From NCBI GenBank assembly GCA_024636555.1, contig JAGXGW010000060.1, positions 1 through 56,790 of the forward strand: a DNA stretch of 56,790 bases. Reading direction: 5' to 3'. Position numbers and translations under genes: made by a program. Each line of letters begins with the position of its first letter. Positions within the stretch are counted from its first letter, which is position 1. Under the pieces are notes generated by a model. The model ran no database searches, had not been told where the DNA came from, and saw only the letters and a list, made by a program, of their open reading frames with translations. This DNA is from Paracoccaceae bacterium. GTDB taxonomy: Bacteria > Pseudomonadota > Alphaproteobacteria > Rhodobacterales > Rhodobacteraceae. Of this stretch, positions 17,121 through 25,967 are shown piece by piece.

Positions 17121-18341
17121 TCAGTCGTACACCCGCTGATCCTCGATGACCTTGCCGTCATTGGGCAGGCTGCCGGGGGTCATCAGTTCGATCTTGCCCT
17201 TGAGCTTCAGCACCTCGGCCACTGTGCCGGCATAGGCGTCCGCGCTGCCGCCAGCGGATTCGATCTGCACGGTCATCACATCCATCTCGCCCTCGCGGCT
17301 TGCGATGACGCGGGCGCGGCTGATCTCGGCATGTTTGGCGACAAGCTGCGCCACCTGCTCGGGGCGTACGAACATTCCTTTGATCTTGGTGGTCTGGTCG
17401 GCACGGCCCATCCATCCCTTGATCCGCATATTGGTGCGTCCGCAGGGGCTGATGCCCTCCATCGCGGCGCTCAGATCGCCGGTGGCAAAGCGGATCAACG
17501 GGTAATCGGGGTTGAGCGTGGTCACAACAACCTCGCCCACCTGCCCCGGCGCCACCGGATTGCCGGTGCCGGGGGTCACGATTTCGACGATCACGCCCTC
17601 GTCCACGATCATCCCCTCCTGCGCCGCGCTTTCATAAGCGATATTGCCCAGATCGGCGGTTGCATAGGATTGCAGGCACAGGATTCCCCGCTCCTTGTAT
17701 TCCTGCCGCAGCGACGGAAACAGCGCCCCGCCCCCCACGGCGGCACGGGTGATGCCCAGACTGATTCCCATCTCGTCGGCCTTGTCGAGGATCACCTTGA
17801 GATAATCCGGTGTGCCGGCATAGGCCGTCACACCCACATCGCGGCTGGCTGTCACCTGCAATTCGGTCTGGCCTGTCCCGGCGGGCAGAACGGCGGCGCC
17901 AACGGCGCGGGCACCGGATTCGAAGATCATGCCGGCAGGCGTGAGGTGATAGCCGAAACAATTCTGCACGATATCGCCGAGACCGATGCCGCAGGCATGC
18001 AGGAAACGGCCCATCCGCCACCAGTCATGCTCGGTCCCGCCGGGTTCATAGATCGGTCCGGGTGACTGGAAAATATGCGCGAAGCCGCTGGCAGGGCGGG
18101 TGGTGAAACCGCCAAAAGGCGCTGCACCCGCCTGCGCGCGGCCCAGATCCGACTTGCGCAGCACGGGCAAGGTGGCCAACGCCGCGACGGAGGTGATAGT
18201 GGCGGGATGCACCGCATCCAGCGTTCCGGCATATCCCGGCAAGGCACGGGCGCGGGTGATCTGATCGGGCAGCGCCCGCGCGATCGCAGCCGCACGCTGA
18301 TCGGCGCTGCGCGTTTCAAGCTCATCGAAATAGCGGCTCAT
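17121..18341 (-). CDS. phenylacetate-CoA ligase-like AMP-forming enzyme
   Basis: 406 residues. It resembles PaaK-type adenylate-forming ligases: a YAGTPDYLK block, an AxYGTxE-like position occupied by SYATADLGN, RFATGDLS with the adenylate-binding aspartate, and the C-terminal GRADQTTKIKGMFVRP hinge. It would activate an aryl or other carboxylic acid to its CoA thioester. The P-loop-like segment near SPGPIYEPGG is degenerate. ATG 18341 is preferred with GAGA upstream; TTG 18359 with AGGA is possible. It is the last gene of the minus-strand Liv/ligase operon. Confidence 0.88.
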   Translation of the reverse strand: MSRYFDELETRSADQRAAAIARALPDQITRARALPGYAGTLDAVHPATITSVAALATLPVLRKSDLGRAQAGAAPFGGFTTRPASGFAHIFQSPGPIYEPGGTEHDWWRMGRFLHACGIGLGDIVQNCFGYHLTPAGMIFESGARAVGAAVLPAGTGQTELQVTASRDVGVTAYAGTPDYLKVILDKADEMGISLGITRAAVGGGALFPSLRQEYKERGILCLQSYATADLGNIAYESAAQEGMIVDEGVIVEIVTPGTGNPVAPGQVGEVVVTTLNPDYPLIRFATGDLSAAMEGISPCGRTNMRIKGWMGRADQTTKIKGMFVRPEQVAQLVAKHAEISRARVIASREGEMDVMTVQIESAGGSADAYAGTVAEVLKLKGKIELMTPGSLPNDGKVIEDQRVYD

Positions 18342-18389
18342 GACGGATCTCTCGTTCAAAGGATCATCCTCGGGGGGTTGCGTGTGTCA

Positions 18390-19214
18390 TCAGCTCAGCC
18401 AGCGCTTGCGGCGACGGTAGGAGCGCACATCACGGAAGGATTTGCGCCCCTCCTCGGAGACGCCAAGATAGAATTCCTTCACATCCGGATTCTCGCGCAG
18501 ATCGGCGGCCGGGCCATCCATCACCACGCGTCCCGATTCCAGAATATAGCCGTAATGGGCAAACCGCAGCGCCACGTTGGTGTTCTGCTCGGCCAGCAGG
18601 AAGGTGTTGCCCTCTTTCTCGTTGAGGTTCTTCACGATCGTGAAGATCTCTTCAACAAGCTGCGGTGCCAGCCCCATGCTGGGCTCGTCCAGCAGGATCG
18701 TTTCAGGCCGGCTCATCAGCGCGCGCCCGATGGCAACCATCTGCTGCTCGCCGCCCGAGGTATAGCCCGCCTGACTTTTGCGGCGCTCTTTCAGGCGCGG
18801 AAAATAATTGTAGACCATCTGAAGGTCGGCCTCGACAGCGCCCTTGCCGTCCTTGCGGGTATAGGCGCCCGTCATCAGGTTTTCCTCGACGGTCAGATGC
18901 TCGAAGCAATGCCGCCCCTCCATCACCTGGATGACGCCTTTTTGCACCAGATCGGTCGGGCTGAGGTTCTGCACCCGCTCGCCGCGATACAGGATACTGC
19001 CCTTGGTGACCTCGCCCCGCTCGGAATGCAGCAGGTTCGAGATCGCCTTGAGCGTTGTCGTCTTGCCTGCACCATTGCCACCCAGCAGCGCGGTGATTCC
19101 GCCCTTGGGCACCTTCAGCGAGACACCTTTGAGCACGAGGATGACGTGATTGTAGATCACCTCGATATTGTTGACCTCAAGAAGGGTCTCGTCCGTCCGG
19201 CCTGCATCCAGCAT
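18390..19214 (-). CDS. livF: LivF-type ABC transporter ATPase
   Basis: 274-residue cytoplasmic ATPase of a branched-chain/hydrophobic amino acid transport (HAAT) family importer. Walker A GGNGAGKTT, signature TSGGEQQMVAIGRAL and Walker B ETILLDEPSMGL are complete. The ATG at 19214 has GGAG about 10 bases upstream; a GTG lies just before it. It follows livK after a 126-base gap containing a hairpin. The substrate is more likely an aromatic or fatty acid than leucine, given the two flanking CoA ligases (inference). Confidence 0.93.
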   Translation of the reverse strand: MLDAGRTDETLLEVNNIEVIYNHVILVLKGVSLKVPKGGITALLGGNGAGKTTTLKAISNLLHSERGEVTKGSILYRGERVQNLSPTDLVQKGVIQVMEGRHCFEHLTVEENLMTGAYTRKDGKGAVEADLQMVYNYFPRLKERRKSQAGYTSGGEQQMVAIGRALMSRPETILLDEPSMGLAPQLVEEIFTIVKNLNEKEGNTFLLAEQNTNVALRFAHYGYILESGRVVMDGPAADLRENPDVKEFYLGVSEEGRKSFRDVRSYRRRKRWLS

Positions 19215-19270
19215 CACTCATGCTCCATTAAGGTTAACGCGCCCATGCTATGGAGAGGGCCGCGTTCAGG

Positions 19271-19326
19271 CTTCTTCTTGCGAAAAATATCCAAATCCTG
19301 CGGGCGGCCATGATCGCCGCCCGCAG
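19271..19326 (-). terminator. hairpin/terminator between livK and livF with a dispersed-repeat tail
   Basis: CTGCGGGCGGC (19298-19308) pairs perfectly with GCCGCCCGCAG (19316-19326) around a 7-base loop. On the livK strand it is followed by GGATATTTTTCG, a usable U-rich tail. The tail plus CTTCTTCTTGC (19271-19281) recurs at 40128-40149. The position after the binding-protein gene suggests partial termination to give more LivK than LivF. Confidence 0.7.
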
Positions 19327-19340
19327 AAGGTTTGCGCTTA

Positions 19341-20621
19341 TTAGCAGCGCGGCTCGATGTTGTTCTCGGCGGCATAAGCGGCCGAGTCCTCTTCGATCAG
19401 CGGGTTCAGAACGTCCTGATCCGACTGGAAGAAATCAGTGATCATGGTCCACTGACCTGCCGTCGCATCCCACTGCTTCACAGCACCGAAACCGTCGCCG
19501 CCGTGGTTCTCGCAGGATACGCTGAAGGCCGGGCCGAAGTTCGGCAGGCCCAGAGCGGCCATCTTCTCTTCGGTGATCTCGAGTGCTTCCATCCCGTCAC
19601 GCATCATCGCGGGTGTGATCTCGCTGACACCGTGGATTTCCTGCGCGGTTTTCGCCGCTTCGGCTGCCAGCATCGCGGCATAGAGGCCACGGTTATAGAG
19701 CACGGTGCCGATCTGGTCGCCCGCACCGGCGGCTTTACCGGGGCCTTTCACATACTGCTCGATATCGGCGTAAAGCGGGAAATCGGTGCCGAGGTTGTGG
19801 AAGGTCAGCGCCTTGTAGCCGTTGGCGCCGTCGCCCGCGGGCAACACGTCGTTTTCGGAACCGGACCACCAGATGCCGATGAAGTTTTCCATCGGATAGC
19901 GGATGTTCGCAGCTTCCTGGATCGCGACCGAGTTCATCACGCCCCAGCCCCACATCAGCACGTAGTCAGGACGCTCGCGGCGAATCTGAAGCCACTGGCT
20001 TTTCTGTTCCTGACCGGGGTGATCGACGGCCAGCAGGGTCAGCTCGAAGCCGTGCTTCTCGGCCAGCTCTTCCAGCGTACGGATCGGTTCCTTGCCATAA
20101 GCCGAGTTGTGATAGACCAGCGCGACCTTCTTGCCGTTCAGATCACCCTCGTTGATGTCGAGCAGATGCGTGATCGCGATGGAAGCTCCATCCCAGTAGT
20201 TTGCGGGATAGTTGAAGATGTTGCTGAACACCGAACCGTTCTTGGCCGAGGTCCGACCATAGCCCATTGTATGCATGGGGATGCCATCGGCGGTAGCTTT
20301 GGGGATCAGCTGATAGGTGATACCTGTGGACAGCGGCTGATACACCAGAACGCCCTGGCCCTTGGTGGCCTCATAGCATTCCACGCCTTTTTCGGTGTTA
20401 TAGGCGGTTTCGCATTCGACCAGATTGATCGGCTCGCCGCCGATGCCGCCATCGCGTTCGTTGAGCAGCGTGAAGTAGTCCTGATAGCCATCCGCAAACG
20501 GGATGCCGTTGGCCGCGTAGGGTCCTGTGCGATAGCTGAGTGCCGAAAAAGTCAGCTCAGCCATTGCCGGGGCCGCTGCCATCATGGCCGCGGTCACCGC
20601 AGTGATCAGTTTCAATTTCAT
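19341..20621 (-). CDS. LivK-type periplasmic substrate-binding protein
   Basis: 426 residues. A signal peptide ends at AAPAMA (about residue 21). The rest is a type I periplasmic binding fold of the HAAT family, with ELTFSALSYRTGPYAANG at the mature N-terminus. A cysteine pair (SVSCENH and the C-terminal Cys) could form a disulfide. GGAGG lies about 9 bases before the ATG at 20621; the frame is open much further upstream, inside livM, but that part is a shadow. The longer-than-LivK size fits the non-amino-acid branch of the family. Confidence 0.9.
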   Translation of the reverse strand: MKLKLITAVTAAMMAAAPAMAELTFSALSYRTGPYAANGIPFADGYQDYFTLLNERDGGIGGEPINLVECETAYNTEKGVECYEATKGQGVLVYQPLSTGITYQLIPKATADGIPMHTMGYGRTSAKNGSVFSNIFNYPANYWDGASIAITHLLDINEGDLNGKKVALVYHNSAYGKEPIRTLEELAEKHGFELTLLAVDHPGQEQKSQWLQIRRERPDYVLMWGWGVMNSVAIQEAANIRYPMENFIGIWWSGSENDVLPAGDGANGYKALTFHNLGTDFPLYADIEQYVKGPGKAAGAGDQIGTVLYNRGLYAAMLAAEAAKTAQEIHGVSEITPAMMRDGMEALEITEEKMAALGLPNFGPAFSVSCENHGGDGFGAVKQWDATAGQWTMITDFFQSDQDVLNPLIEEDSAAYAAENNIEPRC

Positions 20622-20695
20622 CGGGTTATCCTCCCTGGTTTTTTCCGATGGTGATATCCGCAGGTTTCCCCCGGACCGTATGGTTTGCCCCTGCC

Positions 20696-21772
20696 CTAGT
20701 GCGGGAAGGGCCAAAGCCGCAATTTTTCCTTGGTTACGCGCCAAAGCTGCGCAAGACCGTGCGGCTCTGCGATCAGAAAGGTGATGATCAGTGCGCCGAC
20801 GATCATGAATTCGAGATGCGCCGCCATGTCGGTGGGCCAGCCAAGGCCCGCGACCAGAACGTTTTTCAAAAACACCGGCAGCAGCACCAGAAAGGCCGCG
20901 CCCGCGAAAGATCCGAAGATCGAGCCCAGACCGCCGATGATGACCATGAAGAGGACAAGGAACGACTTCTGGATACCGAAAACCTCGCCAACCTCGACAG
21001 CCCCGAGATAGACCGAAAAGAACAGCGCGCCCGAGATGCCGACGAAAAAGGACAAAACTGCAAAGGCGCTGAGCTTGGCCTTGAGCGGGTCGACCCCGAT
21101 GATCTCGGCGGCGATATCCATGTCGCGGATCGCCATCCATTTGCGCCCGAATGCACCGCGCGTCAGGTTGCGTGCGATGATCGCGCTGGCGGCCACGAAG
21201 ACGAGACAGAAGAGGTACATTGCCCAGGCCGGTGCGTTTGGCCCCGTGATCGCGATACCCAGCAAGGTGCGCTCGGGTGCCGAAATCTGGCCCGAGGCAG
21301 AGTAGTTGTAAAACCACGGGACGCGGTTGAAGAGCCAGACCAGAAAGAACTGCGCGGCCAGTGTTGCCACCGCGAGATAGAACCCCTTGATCCGCAGGCT
21401 GGGAAGGCCGAACAGCAAGCCGACAAGCGCCGTGATGCCGCCGGAAATGATCACATGAAACAGGATGTTCACATCCGGGAACGAGGTCATCAGCTTGTAG
21501 CAGGCATAGGCGCCCACCGCCATGAAACCCCCGGTGCCAAGGCTGACCTGCCCGCAGTAGCCCACGAGAACATTCAGGCCAATGGCTGCAATCGAATAGA
21601 TCAGGAACGGCAGAAACACCGCGTTCACCCAGTAATCGTTCAGCACGAACGGGATGATCGCAAAGGCGATCAGCAGCACCGCATAGTAACGGTAGCGGTC
21701 GAACTTGATCGGGAAGGTCTGGTTGTCATCCACATAGGATGTCTTGAAATCGCCTGCCTCACGGTAAAACAT
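20696..21772 (-). CDS. livM: LivM-type ABC permease
   Basis: 358-residue inner-membrane permease with about ten hydrophobic segments and the family blocks VGYCGQVSLGTGGFMAVGAY and AIRDMDIAAEIIGV. The start at 21772 has GGGAG 9 bases upstream. It overlaps the stop of the small membrane-protein gene by one base (TGATG). It pairs with LivH to form the channel. Confidence 0.93.
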   Translation of the reverse strand: MFYREAGDFKTSYVDDNQTFPIKFDRYRYYAVLLIAFAIIPFVLNDYWVNAVFLPFLIYSIAAIGLNVLVGYCGQVSLGTGGFMAVGAYACYKLMTSFPDVNILFHVIISGGITALVGLLFGLPSLRIKGFYLAVATLAAQFFLVWLFNRVPWFYNYSASGQISAPERTLLGIAITGPNAPAWAMYLFCLVFVAASAIIARNLTRGAFGRKWMAIRDMDIAAEIIGVDPLKAKLSAFAVLSFFVGISGALFFSVYLGAVEVGEVFGIQKSFLVLFMVIIGGLGSIFGSFAGAAFLVLLPVFLKNVLVAGLGWPTDMAAHLEFMIVGALIITFLIAEPHGLAQLWRVTKEKLRLWPFPH

Positions 21773-21951
21773 CAGCAAAGCTCCCGACTGATTTTAAGGT
21801 AGCTGAGGGTTCCGGCCAGAAAGCCCGCCCCCGCGAGGATGGTCGCCAGAAGCATCTGGCCGGTGGCTGCGGGATCTGCGGTCAGGACAAGATACCCGAA
21901 CACCCAGAAAGCCGCGAAACCCGTGACACAGAAGATCGAACAGATTTTCAT
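21772..21951 (-). CDS. 59-residue membrane protein inside the liv operon
   Basis: A short gene between livH and livM. The start is 2 bases after the livH stop with GAGGG upstream, and the stop overlaps the livM start by one base. The protein has two hydrophobic segments (about residues 5-24 and 32-50) and a short C-terminal charged tail (KISRELC). No family is recognised. Coupling on both sides argues that it is real and works with the permease, for instance as an assembly or regulatory subunit. Confidence 0.75.
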   Translation of the reverse strand: MKICSIFCVTGFAAFWVFGYLVLTADPAATGQMLLATILAGAGFLAGTLSYLKISRELC

Positions 21952-21953
21952 GG

Positions 21954-22940
21954 TCACACCCTCTCGATGATTTTTTCGCCGAACAGACCCTGCGGCCGGA
22001 ACACGAGGAAAACGAGGGCGAGCACATAGGCAAACCAGTTCTCGGTCGCACCACCCATCATGCCGCCCAGCGTGAACTCGAACAGTTTTTCGCCCATGCC
22101 GATGATCAATCCGCCGACAATCGCGCCGGGGATCGAGGTGAAGCCGCCCAGCATCAGCACTGGCAAAGCCTTGAGCGCCATCAGCGAGAGCGAGAACTGC
22201 ACACCCGATTTCGCGCCCCACATGATGCCTGCCACCAGCGCCACGAAACCGGCGATGGACCAGACCAGCACCCAGATGAAGTTGAGCGAGATACCCACCG
22301 ACAATGCAGCCTGATGGTCATCCGCGACGGCGCGCAAAGCACGGCCCTGCTTGGAATACTGGCTGTAGACCGTGAGGATAACCACAAGAGCCACGGCCAC
22401 GAACGTGGCCACGATGTCAAGATTGTCGATGAAGAACCCGTAGCCGAACAAGTTGAAGGTCACGTTGTCGATGGTCTCGTTCAGGCCCTGAGGCAGTCCG
22501 ACATCCAGCTTCTTGATCTCGGCGCCCCACATCAGGTCGGAGGCCCCTTCAAGGAAATAGGCCAGACCGATGGTCGCCATGAACAGGATGATAGGCTCCT
22601 GATTGACCAGATGCTTGAACACGAAACGGTTGACCGCCCAAGCCAGCAGGACCATGATCCCCATCGTCAGCAGGATCGCGAGGATCGCTGGCACATGCCA
22701 GCCAAAATGGTGGACCGAGGTGCCGAATATCGCGTTGATCAGGTGACTGAACGGGACCTGTCCGTCCATGATCCCCACCAGCGAGGCAGCGGCGAACAGG
22801 GCCATAACGCCCTGAGCATAGTTGAAGATGCCGCTGGCCTTGTAGATCAGCACGAAGCCCAGCGCGACCAGAGCGTAAAGCACGCCCGCCATGAACCCGT
22901 TGAGGATGACTTCCATCGCAAAGAAAAATTGTTCAGGCAT
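21954..22940 (-). CDS. livH: LivH-type ABC permease
   Basis: 328-residue inner-membrane permease. It has about eight hydrophobic segments, an ALGFVLIYKASGIFNYAQG block and GGFTSIPGAIVGGLIIG near the end, both typical of LivH. GGGAG lies 9 bases before the ATG at 22940. It lies 41 bases downstream of livG on the same strand. Confidence 0.94.
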   Translation of the reverse strand: MPEQFFFAMEVILNGFMAGVLYALVALGFVLIYKASGIFNYAQGVMALFAAASLVGIMDGQVPFSHLINAIFGTSVHHFGWHVPAILAILLTMGIMVLLAWAVNRFVFKHLVNQEPIILFMATIGLAYFLEGASDLMWGAEIKKLDVGLPQGLNETIDNVTFNLFGYGFFIDNLDIVATFVAVALVVILTVYSQYSKQGRALRAVADDHQAALSVGISLNFIWVLVWSIAGFVALVAGIMWGAKSGVQFSLSLMALKALPVLMLGGFTSIPGAIVGGLIIGMGEKLFEFTLGGMMGGATENWFAYVLALVFLVFRPQGLFGEKIIERV

Positions 22941-22981
22941 GGGGAAAGCTCCCTATGATGCTGTGCGTGACGGGAAAAGAT

Positions 22982-23803
22982 TCAGTCATGGGCCACCCCC
23001 AGATAAGCGTCGATCACCGCTTGATTGTTGCGGACCTCGCTGGGCGTGCCATCGCCGATCTTCTTGCCGTAATCCATCACGACGACGCGGTCGGACAGGT
23101 CCATGACCACACCCATATCGTGTTCGATCAACGCGATGGTGGTGCCGAATTCATCGTTCACATCAAGGATGAAGCGGCTCATGTCCTCTTTCTCCTCGAC
23201 GTTCATGCCGGCCATCGGCTCGTCCAGCAGCAGCAAACTGGGCTCTGCCGCCAGCGCGCGTGCCAGTTCCACACGCTTTTTCAAACCGTAAGGCAGGCGT
23301 GCGACGGGTGTTTTGCGAATGGCCTGAATCTCCAGAAAGTCGATGATCTTTTCCACGACTTCGCGGTTCTCCACCTCTTCGCGCTCGGCCTTGCCCTTCC
23401 AGATCGCCTGCGCCAGCATGCCCGTCTTCATATGCGTCAGACGGCCTGTCATCACGTTGTCCAGAACGCTCATCCCCTCGAACAGGGCGATGTTCTGGAA
23501 GGTACGCGCGATGCCTTGCTGCGCGACCTGATAGGGTTTCATCGGCGGGCGCTGGGCCCCGCGGAACCACACTTCGCCCTCCTGCGGGACGTAGAATCCG
23601 GAAATCACGTTCAGCATCGACGATTTACCCGCCCCGTTCGGGCCGATGATCGCGCGGATCTCGCCCTCGCGGATGTCGAAGCTGATGTCGGTGATCGCCT
23701 TGACCCCGCCAAAGCGCAGCGTGATGTTGCGCATCTCCATCATCACGCCGCCGATCTTGCGACCGTCCGGGGTGACATATCCCTCAGTGCTCATCTGGTT
23801 CAT
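22982..23803 (-). CDS. livG: LivG-type ABC transporter ATPase
   Basis: 273 residues. Walker A GPNGAGKSS, a signature-like LPYGLKKRVELARAL (the LSGGQ motif is replaced by PYGLKKR, as usual in LivG) and Walker B LLLLDEPMAGM are visible. The start ATG overlaps the ligase stop (ATGA). An internal ATG 9 bases on is an alternative. It pairs with LivF as the energy-coupling ATPases. Confidence 0.94.
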   Translation of the reverse strand: MNQMSTEGYVTPDGRKIGGVMMEMRNITLRFGGVKAITDISFDIREGEIRAIIGPNGAGKSSMLNVISGFYVPQEGEVWFRGAQRPPMKPYQVAQQGIARTFQNIALFEGMSVLDNVMTGRLTHMKTGMLAQAIWKGKAEREEVENREVVEKIIDFLEIQAIRKTPVARLPYGLKKRVELARALAAEPSLLLLDEPMAGMNVEEKEDMSRFILDVNDEFGTTIALIEHDMGVVMDLSDRVVVMDYGKKIGDGTPSEVRNNQAVIDAYLGVAHD

Positions 23804-25773
23804 TCTGCTGCCATCTTCTGCGCGCTGTTGTCGTGCACCTTTGCATCGCGGATTTCGAGCGTTGCGCTGATGTATCCCTTGCGACCGTCTTCATAGGTCA
23901 CTTCGGTCCGGGTGCTGATCCGCTCCGATCCGTCATAAAGCGCGGTGATCAGATCGTTGTATTTCTCTTCCACGATCCGGCGGCGCACCTTGCGGGTCCG
24001 TGTCATCTCGCCATCATCGGCGTCCAGCTCCTTGTGCAGGATCAGGAAGCGGTGGATCTGGCAGCCCGACAGAATCGGATCTTCCGCGACAGAGCGGTTG
24101 ACCTCCTCGACATGGGCTTGGACCGCGTCCAGCACTTTCGGATGCCCCGCCAGTTCCTGATAGGACGAATAGGAGATGTTGTTGCGTTCCGCCCAGTTCC
24201 CGACCGCACTCAGGTCGATGTTCACGAAAGCCATGCAACTGTCACGCCCGTTGCCGAAAACCACGGCCTCGAGAATGTTGGGATAGAACTTCAGCTTGTT
24301 CTCGACATATTTGGGCGCGAACAAACGTCCATCGGCCATTTTGCCCACATCCTTGGCGCGGTCGATGATCCGCAGGTGGCCGGAACCTTCCTCGATAAAG
24401 CCCGCATCGCCCGTGGCGACCCAGCCTTCGGCATCCTTGGTATCGGCGGTGCTTTCGGGGTTCTTGTAGTAATACTCGAACACACCGGGGCTGCGGTAAT
24501 AGACCTCGCCATTATCGCCGATCCGCAGCTCGACGCCCGGCGCAGGGACGCCCACGGTGTCCGAGCGGACCTCGCCATCCGGCTGCATGGTGATGAACAC
24601 GGTCGCTTCGGTCTGGCCGTAGAGCTGTTTGAGGTTGATCCCCAGACTGCGGTAGAAATCGAAAATCTCCGGCCCGATCGCCTCACCGGCTGTGTAACCG
24701 ATCCGCACACGGCTTAACCCGAGCGTGTTTTTCAGCGGGCCGTAGACGAAAATTTCGCCCAGCTTGTAGGTCATCCGGTCCATGAAGCTGACGGGTTTGC
24801 CATCAAGGATATCCGGCCCGACACGACGGGCCGTCGCCATGAAGGTGCGGAACAGCCATTTTTTCATCCGGCTGGCGTCTTCCATCCGGATCATCACATT
24901 GGTCAGCTGTGTCTCGAACACACGCGGCGGGGCGAAGTAATAGGTCGGCCCGATCTCGCGCAGGTCGGTGACCATGGTTTCGGGGCTTTCGGGGCAGTTG
25001 ACGCAAAAGCCCGTCCAGAAGGCCTGCCCGACGGAGAAGATGAAATCGCCCACCCATGCCATCGGCAGATAGGCCAGAATTTCCTCGCCCGGTCCCAGCT
25101 TGTCGAAATCCGAGGAGTTCTGCGCGCTCTCGATGATGTTGCGGTTGCTGAGCACCACGCCCTTGGGCTTGCCAGTCGTGCCGGAGGTATAGAGCATCAC
25201 ACAGATACTGGCCATGTCCAGCTTGGCGCGCCGCTTTTCCAGTTGAGAGGCAAGCTCGTCCCGCGCGGCATGGCCTTGTTCCTGCACATGCCTGAAATCA
25301 TGCAGACTGGAATGGTCGTATTTCCGCAATCCGCGCGGATCCAGATAGATCATATGTTCGAACTGATGCAGGCGATCCTGAATCTCGATGACCTTGTCGA
25401 CCTGTTCCTGATCCTCGGCCATCACGAAACGGGCTCCGCAATGGTCCAGCACGTAGGCCATCTCTTCGGCGGCGGAATCCTGATAGAGCGGCACGGGCAC
25501 AGCCCCGACAGATTGCGCGGCCACCATCGACCAGTAGAGATGCGGACGGTTGCCGCCGATGATCGCGATGAAATCGCCCTCGTTCACACCAAGGTTGATG
25601 AGACCAAGCGCAAGGTTGTCCACCTCGCGCTGCACATCCTTCCAGGTCCAGGTCTGCCAGATCCCGAATTCTTTCTCGCGGTAAGCGGGCTTGTCCCCGA
25701 ACCGCTGCGCGTTCCGCTGCAACAGTGCCGGAATGGACACAAGCCCACCGGCCGCCTGTGACGACTGTGTCAA
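23800..25773 (-). CDS. long-chain/aryl acyl-CoA ligase (AMP-forming)
   Basis: 657 residues, first gene of the operon. It is an FadD15/bubblegum-like adenylate-forming enzyme with the P-loop MLYTSGTTGKPKGV, QLYGQTEATVF, VATGDAGFIEEG and a C-terminal lid region (IDRAKDVGKMADG). It would convert an imported acid to its CoA ester at the membrane. A TTG start at 25773 is chosen: GGGAGG lies 7-9 bases upstream, and no ATG in the frame has a comparable site; the reading up to 25842 is Arg-rich and non-coding-like. It is divergent from the sensor kinase. Confidence 0.9.
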   Translation of the reverse strand: MTQSSQAAGGLVSIPALLQRNAQRFGDKPAYREKEFGIWQTWTWKDVQREVDNLALGLINLGVNEGDFIAIIGGNRPHLYWSMVAAQSVGAVPVPLYQDSAAEEMAYVLDHCGARFVMAEDQEQVDKVIEIQDRLHQFEHMIYLDPRGLRKYDHSSLHDFRHVQEQGHAARDELASQLEKRRAKLDMASICVMLYTSGTTGKPKGVVLSNRNIIESAQNSSDFDKLGPGEEILAYLPMAWVGDFIFSVGQAFWTGFCVNCPESPETMVTDLREIGPTYYFAPPRVFETQLTNVMIRMEDASRMKKWLFRTFMATARRVGPDILDGKPVSFMDRMTYKLGEIFVYGPLKNTLGLSRVRIGYTAGEAIGPEIFDFYRSLGINLKQLYGQTEATVFITMQPDGEVRSDTVGVPAPGVELRIGDNGEVYYRSPGVFEYYYKNPESTADTKDAEGWVATGDAGFIEEGSGHLRIIDRAKDVGKMADGRLFAPKYVENKLKFYPNILEAVVFGNGRDSCMAFVNIDLSAVGNWAERNNISYSSYQELAGHPKVLDAVQAHVEEVNRSVAEDPILSGCQIHRFLILHKELDADDGEMTRTRKVRRRIVEEKYNDLITALYDGSERISTRTEVTYEDGRKGYISATLEIRDAKVHDNSAQKMAAE

Positions 25774-25897
25774 ATCACTTCCTCCCTTAAGCCCGTTCTC
25801 CCTCCGGGCTGGTGACCGCCTTCTCCGACGATTCTTTACCATCCTCAGATGGTCCTGATCCCAAGGTCTACGTCAACTTTTTCCTGATGATTTCTCG

Positions 25898-25915
25898 AAT
25901 GTAACGAAATGTAAC
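25898..25915. promoter_or_regulatory. tandem repeat ATGTAAC x2, candidate response-regulator site
   Basis: AATGTAACGAAATGTAAC contains ATGTAAC twice (25899-25905 and 25909-25915), 10 bases apart and on the same face of the helix, as OmpR-family regulators prefer. It sits in the divergent region between the ligase/Liv operon and the kinase/regulator genes. Confidence 0.45.
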
Positions 25916-25967
25916 AAAACGGAGAACAAAGCGAAGCTCTGGTCGCGCGGGTCGCAGGGTGCTAGCG

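Noticed and set aside
19341..21317. A 658-codon reading of the binding-protein gene
   Set aside because: The N-terminal 232 codons lie antiparallel-frame inside livM and are Arg/Gly-rich without a signal; the ATG at 20621 has a strong ribosome-binding site and begins a signal peptide.
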